Shown here piece after piece: positions 56,469 through 64,000 of a stretch of 64,000 nt of DNA (its first letter is position 1; each line of letters begins with the position of its first letter). This DNA comes from Lentinus brumalis. Lineage: Eukaryota > Basidiomycota > Agaricomycetes > Polyporales > Polyporaceae. The notes under the pieces were generated by a model that saw only the letters and a list, made by a program, of their open reading frames with translations, searched no databases and was not told the DNA's origin. The stretch spans positions 992,001 to 1,056,000 of the forward strand of contig MARA01000003.1 of the NCBI GenBank assembly GCA_001792895.1, written 5' to 3'. The translations under genes were made by a program, and so were the position numbers.

Positions 56469-57128
56469 TCACGAGCCAGAGTCACTCTCGGCCTGCTCGA
56501 AGAAGGTCTGCAGCCACTTCGCCTCCTTCTCCATGTCCTCCAACGTGCGCGGCTTGCGCTCTTCGTCCGCGTCCATCTTGAGCGGCTGCGGGACCTGGCG
56601 GAGGGCGCTGGGCAGCCCGCCCTCGGAGCGCTCCAGGGCAGGGTAGACGTCGTCGTTATTTGCGAAGTGGTCGCCCTGGAGCTTCCGAGGAAGAAGATGG
56701 AAGTGGACGTGGGGCACGGTCTGGCCCGCAGCTTTGCCATCCTGCGCCGGTCAGGAAGGCGTAAGTTAAAGCAGGAACGTGCGCAGGGACGTGGACAGAA
56801 CTATGTATGTAGAAGTGAAGGATGCGTACCTGACAAGCGATGGTGAGCCCGTCCGCGGCGTAGACGCGCTCGATGACGCGTCCGACGTGCTGCACCGAGG
56901 CCATCAGCGATGCGAGCTCGTCGTGCTTGAGGTCCGCAAGGCGCGGCACGACACGCGTGGGTATGACGAGCACATCTGCGGGGACGTGAGACGGGGAGCA
57001 TGCGCGGCAGGAGCAGGGAACGCACGGCCAGGGACGATGGGCTTGAGGTTGACGATGGCGGCCGCGAGCCCGGTGCGGTAGAAGGCCTGGCGGGAGACGT
57101 CGAACGTGGAGAAGAGCAGGGCAGACAT
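56469..57128 (-). CDS. FHIT-like HIT-family dinucleoside triphosphatase
   Basis: HIT hydrolases of the FHIT branch cleave Ap3A-type dinucleotides. The start is ATG at 57128 ([16 protein letters not shown]), the usual FHIT start followed by [20 protein letters not shown] across the first intron. Next come [19 protein letters not shown] and [17 protein letters not shown], then the histidine triad HVHFHLLPR, and a C-terminal loop naming substrate ([19 protein letters not shown]) typical of fungal FHIT/Hnt2. Three exons, about 180 residues. It is divergent from the lactonase gene with 163 bp between starts. Confidence 0.9.
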
Positions 57129-57291
57129 CGCTCAGCCTGAGCTCAGCCAGAGACAGACTCGAAGGCTCGCGAGACGCGAGACGGGCGTCTGGCAGATGAC
57201 ATCAGTGCGTGCTTTGCCTCAGCATATCGTCCTCTACTTATCTTGTCTCTTACTCTCACCGCCTCCCCTCGCACTCTCTGCATCCGCCGCG
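57129..57291. promoter_or_regulatory. Shared divergent promoter FHIT-like / lactonase
   Basis: 163 bp between divergent start codons, the shortest shared promoter in the window. Confidence 0.6.
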
Positions 57292-58164
57292 ATGGTCAAC
57301 ACCGCACCCAGCGCGCCCGTTCTCTACGTCTTCCCGTCTGCGACCGAGCTCGTCGACGGGCTTGCGCAGTTCATCCTGAAGGCACAGAAGGAGTCCGTCG
57401 AGAAGAAGGGCCGCTTCACCGTCGCCCTCTCCGGAGGCTCGCTCCCCAAGCAGCTCTCCGGGCTCATCAACAACCCCGCCGTCAAGTGGGACAAATGGTG
57501 CGTGCACGCTCCTTGCCTCCTCCCTCCGGCCTGCGGCTGCGAACGAACAGAGCAGCGTTTGCTAACACGATCACCGATCGACCACAGGCACGTCTTCTAC
57601 GCCGACGAGCGTGTCGTCCCCCTCGACCACGAAGACTCCAACTACGCGCTCTCCGTGCGCGAGCTCTTCTCCAAAGTCACCCCCGGCGTCCCCGCCCAGC
57701 AGATCCACACGATCAACCCGGACCTCCTGGACGACCTCGAGGAGCTCGCGGACGCGTACGAAAAGGAGCTCATCCAGGAGTTCGCGATGAAGGACGCCGC
57801 CCGCTTCCCCGTCTTCGACCTCATCCTCCTCGGCATCGGGCCCGACGGGCACACCTGCTCGCTCTTCCCCGGGCACGAGCTCCTCTCCGAGGAGGACCGC
57901 TGGGTCGCGTACATCGAGGACAGCCCGAAGCCGCCCCCGAAGCGCATCACGTTCACGTACCCCGTCCTCAACCACGCCGCGCGCGTCGCCTTCGTCGCCT
58001 CGGGCGCGGCCAAGCAGGACACGCTCCACACCGTGCTTGACCAGCCCGAGCAGGGCCTCCCCGCGAGCCGCGTCCGCCCCGCACACCCCGGGCACCTGTA
58101 CTGGTTCGTGGACGAGGCCGCTGCGCAGAAGGTCCAGTACCCGCGGACACCGTTCAAGCTCTAG
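57292..58164 (+). CDS. SOL3: 6-phosphogluconolactonase
   Basis: It hydrolyses 6-phosphogluconolactone in the oxidative pentose phosphate pathway (cytosol). Exons 57292-57497 and 57588-58164 give 260 residues, the usual size. Family motifs: [34 protein letters not shown] (read across the intron), [57 protein letters not shown] and the end [14 protein letters not shown]. An in-frame extension upstream starts at GTG and is not used; the ATG at 57292 gives [20 protein letters not shown]. Codon use is strongly C-ending, suggesting high expression. Confidence 0.95.
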   Translation: MVNTAPSAPVLYVFPSATELVDGLAQFILKAQKESVEKKGRFTVALSGGSLPKQLSGLINNPAVKWDKWCVHAPCLLPPACGCERTEQRLLTRSPIDHRHVFYADERVVPLDHEDSNYALSVRELFSKVTPGVPAQQIHTINPDLLDDLEELADAYEKELIQEFAMKDAARFPVFDLILLGIGPDGHTCSLFPGHELLSEEDRWVAYIEDSPKPPPKRITFTYPVLNHAARVAFVASGAAKQDTLHTVLDQPEQGLPASRVRPAHPGHLYWFVDEAAAQKVQYPRTPFKL

Positions 58165-58267
58165 TCAGGGCGGCCCGGGCTGTCGGGGGTACCTGCCTAT
58201 GGAAGAAGTCGTGCGGGCATTGTACGCTGTGAAGTTGGAAGAAGTCTATCGCTTTGTATCTTATACA

Positions 58268-58408
58268 CGAGCCGAAGATCCCACTGTAATCCTTCTGAAT
58301 CTGACTGAATGTTATGTTTCGATACCCACGAAAAATTATGCCGAGCCGAAGATCCCACTGTGATCCTTCTGAATCTGACTGAATGTTATGTTTCGATACC
58401 CACGAAAA
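58268..58408. repeat. Tandem duplication, 74-bp period, two copies
   Basis: The unit beginning CGAGCCGAAGATCCCACTGT at 58268 recurs at 58342 with one visible substitution (TAAT to TGAT). The second copy runs to about 58408. It lies about 100 bp downstream of the lactonase stop, in its probable 3' UTR. Confidence 0.95.
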
Positions 58409-58506
58409 TGTGGTGGATCCGTGTATGCGTGAACGTTCATTAGCAGTCGTGTATCGTAACCGGGTATACCACAACACAGATCAAGCGAGAACATACATAC
58501 CACCCC

Positions 58507-60557
58507 TCAGCTCTCCTCGCTAACGCCCATCTCCGGGAACACCGTCAGCAGCACGAGGTCCAAGATGAACACAGCGAGGTGGGCATTGCATGCTGCACTG
58601 TCCAACGGCGCAAGAGCGGCATCGATCGTCGCCGCGCGCGCAGCAGGAGTGGGGCCCAGCAAGGGCGCGATGGCACCTGCACGGCACCCATGTCAGCGAA
58701 CGTTCAGTCGTCGTCGTCTCAGAAGCTCCAGGAATAGAGCGAGCGAGCCACGGCATGTGGCTCAGGCTCCACCGTTCGGACTCACCTGGAACACGCTCGG
58801 CCAGCCGTCTGCGGACGGCCGCGCGCATCTCGGCCTGCTCCTCGGGCGAGGGGTCGACGGGCGGGGGCGCGGGCCAGCCCTCGGGGAAGAGCGCGCGGCG
58901 TGCGCTGCGGACGATGTTCGCGAGCGCCGCGGGCGAGAAGAGGTGCGTGTAGAGGAGGTACGGGAGGAGGCGGGCGAGGAAGGGCGCGGCGAGGGAGCCG
59001 GCGAGGGTGAGGAGGTGCGTGAGTGCGCGGGCGGTCGTGAGGGAGGCGTGGGACTGGGCGGCGGAGGGCGAGGAGGGCGGGGGCGTGAGGAGGGTGAGGA
59101 CGAAGGTGAGTGGTGGGTGGGTGTAGTTTGGGAGGGGTGCAGGCGGCGGCGTGGCGGGCGCGGGTGCGGGAGTTGGTTCCCGCGTCTGGGACGTGCTAGA
59201 TGTGTGAGACGGTGGCTTGAGTAAGGAGGCCGATTCGGATGAAGGGGAGGGAGGAAGAGGAGGCGGTGCTGGTGGAGGAACGTTAAGTGTTCCAGGGAAG
59301 GCAGGTGTATACGAACTCGCGTCGCCTCGGGAGTGGATGGGACCATGAGGATCACTTGGGGTGGCGTCGTGTCGAGGCTCGTCACTTGCATGCGAAGCCG
59401 CGTTCTGGTTCACCTTCTTGATAGTGTCTCTGGCCTGCTTGTACGCGTGTAACAGCGCTAAGCACGCGCCAGACACGGATTGGACAGCAGACAGGAAGAA
59501 GATGACGAAGGACTGGAATGAGAGGTGTTGAGATCCTCGTCGCTGTAGCGGAGGACGATCGGGCAAGGATGCATCATCTTCAATAGAGTTTGGATGCTAG
59601 AAGGAGAGAAGGCGGAGTTAGCATGCGTGAAGACGTCCACTTGGCCGTAAACGCTGTCGGACAGGGTATGCGAGCACATAACAAGAGAGGTATATTGCCA
59701 GGCATGCTGCGTGCAGCCACCGTCGCGTGGGGCGCAGAGAGAGGTAGATACACGAGAGTATATATAGGTGGCCGCGTGCTACCGAGACAAGAACGAGGAA
59801 GATCACTCACCTCGGTCGCCTTCCCAGAGTTCTCAGGGCCGAGCTGGTCCAAGATAATCTTGTGGATGAACCACGGCTGGGTGACTCGCGGCAGCACACT
59901 CCCCACGAGGACCTTGAGGATAATCTCGCGCACGATATACCGCTCTGTCTCCGGCTCGTAGTCCTCTGGCGGCAAGCAAGTCTTCAGTATGTGGTCGACG
60001 GCCTGGCGCACGTACACAGGGTCCACGATGCCATCCGCGGACACGGCCATATGCGGCTGCATCTGGTGGAAGAGCTGGGCGAGGGAAGCGGCTCCGCCAG
60101 CTGCGTACGATGTGTGCAGCTTGGAGTGGGCGTTGCGGTAGTCGGTCCAGTGCTGGTTCAGCAGGGTGGGCAGGTCACGGAGGACGAGCGGGGAGAGGTC
60201 GGTGGCGACGAGGCGGGCCTCGAGGGTACGGATGACTACGGTGAGGATTCTGGTGACCTCTGGGAGGAACTCCTTGTCGTAGCGGGTGATCTTGGACCAC
60301 CAGACGTTGACGTACGCACGGAGGGCGAGGGCGATGAAGTCGTAGAGCTCGGCATTGAGCTCTGGGGCGGCGGCCGGGGAGAGGAGGAGCGGGGGGAGGT
60401 CAGCATCTGCGGGGAGGGAGGGGAAGAGGATGCGCTTTGCGAGGGAGACGGGGCGTGCTGGCGGGGGCCTGGTGGAGGCCGCGGTGGACCTGTCAGCGGT
60501 GGAGGAGGCGAAGGACTTGACTGAGCGGGGGCCGACGCGGCGGGCAGAGGACGCCAT
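58507..60557 (-). CDS. PXA-domain protein
   Basis: PXA (PX-associated) domains occur in sorting-nexin-type proteins and in fungal Pxa1. The start is ATG at 60557 (MASSARRVGPRSVKSF); the frame stays open upstream only through a TTG. Residues about 60-230 form the PXA core (LYDFIALALRAYVNVWWSKI, LPEVTRILTVVIRTLE, YRNAHSKLHTSYAAGG, YVRQAVDHILKTCLPPEDYE, YIVREIILKVLVGSVLPRV). The second half has a hydrophobic helix (SFVIFFLSAVQSVSGACLAL), a long Pro/Ser linker, and another helical region (FLARLLPYLLYTHLFSPAAL). The last exon adds LDLVLLTVFPEMGVSEES. Three exons. No PX domain is present. A membrane-contact or endosomal role is inferred. Confidence 0.8.
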
Positions 60558-60916
60558 CGCCAACGCCAACCCACGAGGCGCGCGTCGGGAGGTCCCCGAG
60601 GGCGCTCGGGCCGTGGCGGGTGCTATTCTGGGACGGATGGTCTCCAAGTCGGACGCCGAATTCGACCACTGCTCACTCTTCCTCTGGCCAGCCTCTCCCG
60701 CCGCTGCGCATACTCGGCCCTCGGGCTTCGCTCTCTGCTCGCCGTCTTCTTGCCACGCCCCGACGTCATCTGTCCCCGCGGAAGGGCATTGACAGAGACC
60801 CCGGCATCCGCGGACGGCCCTCGCTCGTTTTTATGCCCTGACATTCTTTTCGCCTGCACGCTCGTTGTCCATCCTACTCTCCGACCGCCACCAGCGACAG
60901 CCTACCGCATTGGACT
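60558..60916. promoter_or_regulatory. Shared divergent promoter PXA gene / membrane protein
   Basis: 359 bp between divergent start codons; no coding feature accepted. Confidence 0.45.
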
Positions 60917-62523
60917 ATGCCCGATGTCTCCGCCTTTGTCCGGCGGGATGCCGACTCCGGCGGCGGGCTCTCTACCTCGACCATCATCATCATAGCAGTC
61001 GTCGCCGCCTGCGTCGTCCTCCTCGCCCTTGCCCTCTTTGCCTGGAGACTCCTCGCCCGCTTCTGCCGCCGCTCAAAGAATGTCCCTCTTCCCCCGCCCA
61101 GGACCTCGCCCGCCATCGTGAGCAGCAGCTGTCCGCCTTTGCCGACCGCAATGCCCGCCCTACGACATGGGTCGATCCCTCAGGGCCGTCAGTGTACCAG
61201 CCCCGTTCACACCTCTACTCCTCGCGTTTCCTCTCTGCAAGCGGGAGCAGCACGTCTCTCATCCGGGACCGCAGCACCCCCGACTTTTCGAGCATACCCA
61301 GCCGCGGTCCGACGCGCGAGAACAGCTGGACAGTCGAGGACGCCACATCCGCAGAAAGCTCTCCTGGTCCCTACCCCACCCCGCTCTCGACGGAGGAACT
61401 CATGCCCCCGAATCCCTCTTACCTCCCCGGGCTCAGCATGACCAGCGTCGCAAGTTCATCCAGCGATGCCATCTCCGACGCCAACGCCGCCCTGCCCACA
61501 TCACCTTCTGACATGAATCACTCCGCCGAGTCCTCTGCATCGAACAGCCCGTATAGCTCACCTGTACGCGGGCGGCCACCTCGTGCCTCGCCCTCGGTCT
61601 CGCGCTCGCGCTCCCGACCCATGTCCATGGTCTCCTCGCACACCAACCACTCGCTGCAGACCTCGCATTCGGTGAACACGCTCCGCGGCCCGGCGCACTC
61701 AATCCACAGCAACATCCAGATCGTGCTGCCCGCCCCGCTCGCGCCCGAGCTGTACCCGCACCCGCAGCCGCATCCCCTCGCGGACGCCGCAGGCTTTGGC
61801 CTCGACCGCACAAGCAGCTTCTACGGCGGCGGCGATAGAAGGAGCGTGGCGGACCCGTGGCTCTACGCAGGTTCCCGACCGCAGAGCATCGCTCGTCTCG
61901 ACCGGGACGCGAGCAGCGGCTCGCGCATGTCCTCCAGTAAGCACCCCTCCCTTCCTCTTTCTCCCTGCACCGCCCGTTGACGAACGCACCCTCCCCCTCC
62001 TCTCTTCGCCTCCGCAGCTGGCCCCCGGCACTCCCCCTCCGGATCTCGTCCACGAAGCAGCCTGAACAAGGTCTCCTCGGTCCCCGACAGCGACTCCGCA
62101 AGCGCAAAGGCCCGCCGTGCGCAGTCCCAGCCGCCCATTCCACACGTCCCATCCGCGCCCGCTGTCAGTGCCGCGCGCGCACGCACGCCGTCCCCAGGCC
62201 CAGGACCGTCGTCGTCTTCCTTTGCGCAGCCGGCGTCCCCGCTCCCACCCGTCCCACGAGTGCCGTCGCAGTACGGCCGGGCGGGGAGCCTCGATGGGAG
62301 GTATGACGGGCAGCTCCAGGCGCTCCAGGCTGCGATGGAGGAGCCCGTGCGAGGGCGGGCGCGAGATCCGGTCCCGCTGCCTGCGGGAGCTGCGGCGGCG
62401 CCGGTGCCTGTGGCCGTAGCGCCTGCTCCCCCGACCTCTTATGCGGCGCCGCGGCGAGAGCCGTCAGGGAAGCTGAGGAAGAACCGCGCGAGTACGCAGG
62501 ATCGGCGGACGAGCAGATCATAG
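60917..62523 (+). CDS. Single-pass membrane protein, unknown function (one apparent frameshift)
   Basis: It starts MPDVSAFVRRDADSGGG, followed by one transmembrane helix (STIIIIAVVAACVVLLALAL), a basic stop-transfer (RLLARFCRRSKN) and a long Ser/Pro-rich, likely disordered cytoplasmic part. The frame changes by one base in the C-rich run at 61091-61099: VPLPPP in one frame is followed by QDLARHREQQLSAFADR in another, with no GT donor that would leave a plausible intron. The second frame continues to 61937, then an intron (GTAAGC donor) leads to the last exon (GPRHSPSGSRPRSSLN onwards) and the stop at 62523. The architecture is common among unnamed basidiomycete membrane proteins. Confidence 0.65.
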
Positions 62524-62956
62524 CATTGGCGGCGGGCTCCGAGGTGAGACGAGTTGGCAGTCCGGCTAGATCGCGCTTCCACGCGTGGTCGAGGGCCAGA
62601 TGCAAGAGACGACAGACATTGCAGACATTAATGGCATACACATACGTACATTATCAGTAGCTTCTCACAAATGCTACGCCTGCATCACACTTGCGATCAT
62701 ACAGCATCTGCATCGGGGCGCGAGCTTGCAGTCGACGCCGAACGTCCGGATGTTCACACAGGGGTTTGGTACGCCAGAAGGCGTTGCGGCAGTCTTCTTT
62801 GCGGCGGCCGTCGACGTCAATTATCACGGAGCACAGCATAACGATACAGGTACAGGGAGCAAACAGACACGAGATAGTTGCGGTCGGGCGACACTGCGCA
62901 TCCTACCATCCTCGGAGCCATAGTCCAGTCCACAAGCTACTTACAACGAGCGGGGC
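62524..62956. other. Intergenic, 433 bp
   Basis: 3' sides of two convergent genes. Nothing recognised. Confidence 0.45.
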
Positions 62957-64000
62957 TCACATCATCCCGAACGCGTCGTCGTCGCCCCAGCCAGTCGGCT
63001 CGGCCTCCTCGCCCATGTGCGAGTCCTCCCCGTCCCCAACAGACGCAGACACGCCGTCCATGTTCGTGTCTTTGTGCGCGTCCGAGGACGACGGGCCGGG
63101 CGTCGCACTCGCGGACGGCGCCGTGACGGTACCCGCCGCCTGGCCGGAGTACCACGACACTTGCACGGGGCCGACCAGTGCGATGTGCGAGCCCTTCGCG
63201 AAGCCCTGTGCGAGATTGCACGTCAGCATTGTGATAACCCGTTTGAGAACCAGAACCATGGCGCGTACCTGTTCCGCAGCGGCACGACTCCGGAAAGAGA
63301 CGAGGATGTCGCCGCTATCGAGGGTCTCCACCGACTCGACCTGCCCGGTCGTCTGCACACGCCAACTATCATCAGAACACGCTCCGACGTCCCTGATCCA
63401 AACGACAGCACGCACCTCGTACCAGTCGCGCACTGCCTGCGTCGACTCGGGTGAGGCACCCTTCACGACCAGCTTCTTCGGACGGTTGTCCAGTTTCATG
63501 CTCGCCCGCGGAGGTCCGCCGCGCATGGCGCCGCGGTAATAGCTCCGGGCTCCCCCTCGTCCACGCCCGCGGTACGGTCGGTATGATGTACCGCTGTAGG
63601 GAGCTTCCGAGGCGACAGGTATCCCGAGACTCGCAGCCTGGACAAGGGAGGTCAGTATATGCGCCGTCATTGACGGCGGGGAAACGTACCTCTGCCTTCA
63701 GCTTCTCGAGCTTGGCCTGCAGCGCCTCTGTGCTCTCGTCGCTCTCGCCGAGCATCTCCAGCTCCTTGTCCAACCTCTCCCGCTCAGCACGCTCCTGCTC
63801 CTCTGATCGTGCCGGGCCAGAAACAGACCGTTTCAGCGGTGCGGTGGCGGAAGTGGAGGCAGCAGGAGGCGGGGACTGGGAAGACATAGCGGCGGCCGGC
63901 GGCTTCATCTCCTCGCCGAGCTTGCGCAGACGAGCCATGATCTCCTTCTTCTCTTCTGGGGTCGCTGTGGAGAGCTTCCCCATGAGCGTCTTCTGCTCAG
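62957..64000 (-). CDS. RBM26/27-like RNA-binding protein, 5' end beyond right edge
   Basis: C-terminal part only; the frame is open to 64000 (EQKTLMGKLSTATPEEKKEI). A coiled coil (ARLRKLGEEM, then LDKELEMLGESDESTEALQA) is followed by an Arg/Gly segment (SYRPYRGRGRGGARSYYRG). An RRM opens with LDNRPKKLVVKGASPES and closes ILVSFRSRAAAEQGFAKG, the arrangement of RBM26/RBM27 and fission yeast Rmn1, which act in nuclear RNA decay. The acidic tail ends GWGDDDAFGMM. Introns separate the coiled coil from the RGG segment and split the RRM twice. The CCCH finger and PWI domains expected upstream are outside the window. The assignment rests on the RRM start and coiled coil. Confidence 0.75.

Noticed and set aside
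57571..58157. Long minus-strand open frames antisense to the lactonase
   Set aside because: Shadow frames caused by strong third-position C preference of the lactonase; no family features.
39829..58164. Possible pentose phosphate pathway cluster (GND1 and the lactonase in one window)
   Set aside because: They are 16 kb apart with about nine unrelated genes between; likely chance.

Overview
The window reads as nuclear DNA of a wood- or litter-decaying mushroom-forming fungus (Basidiomycota, Agaricomycetes, probably a polypore-like white-rot lineage). The evidence is very dense short introns (mostly 50-63 nt) in nearly every gene, tightly packed genes on both strands, high GC, and a GH3 beta-glucosidase with an N-terminal fungal cellulose-binding module (CBM1), an architecture known from Phanerochaete. 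There are no operons, CRISPR arrays, recognisable transposons or convincing tRNA genes. The lineage placement is inference.

Layout, left to right. 0-14.6 kb: an MIT-domain protein running off the left edge, a Cdc11-type septin, mitochondrial MutS homologue MSH1, an unrecognised protein with probable upstream exons, and an Aco2-type mitochondrial aconitase / homocitrate dehydratase. 14.9-21.9 kb: a secreted glycine-rich repeat protein, autophagy ATG16 and Rab GTPase YPT7 head to head, and an Osh3-type oxysterol-binding protein. 22.3-28.5 kb: the CBM1-GH3 beta-glucosidase with about 31 exons, then two more secreted proteins carrying the same MRSP-type signal peptide as the 15-kb gene. 29-44.2 kb: PUB1/TIA-1-like RNA-binding protein, prohibitin-1, asparagine-synthetase-domain protein, DEAH helicase DHR1, 6-phosphogluconate dehydrogenase and a branched-chain aminotransferase. 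44.3-53.9 kb is the most accessory-looking part: a chymotrypsin-fold serine protease, a tandem pair of MYND-type zinc-finger genes and a tandem pair of RING-IBR-RING (RBR) E3 ligase genes. 54.6-64 kb: a membrane protein, an FHIT-like hydrolase head to head with 6-phosphogluconolactonase, a PXA-domain protein head to head with a single-pass membrane protein, and an RBM26/27-like RNA-binding protein cut by the right edge.

Most genes are independent housekeeping genes. Functional links visible by position are ATG16-YPT7 (both act in autophagy and share 235 bp) and the two duplicated zinc-finger pairs. The best candidates for undescribed biology are the MYND/RBR duplication block and the MRSP secreted family. 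I traced about 90 introns base by base and found five with GC-AG borders, plus micro-exons of 6 and 11 nt. Three genes (beta-glucosidase, PUB1 and the 61-kb membrane protein) each need a single-base frame change that no plausible intron explains. Two of the three fall in C/G homopolymers, so sequence error is the first explanation to test. Exon coordinates come from reading splice sites and remembered protein families; no alignment or search was run.
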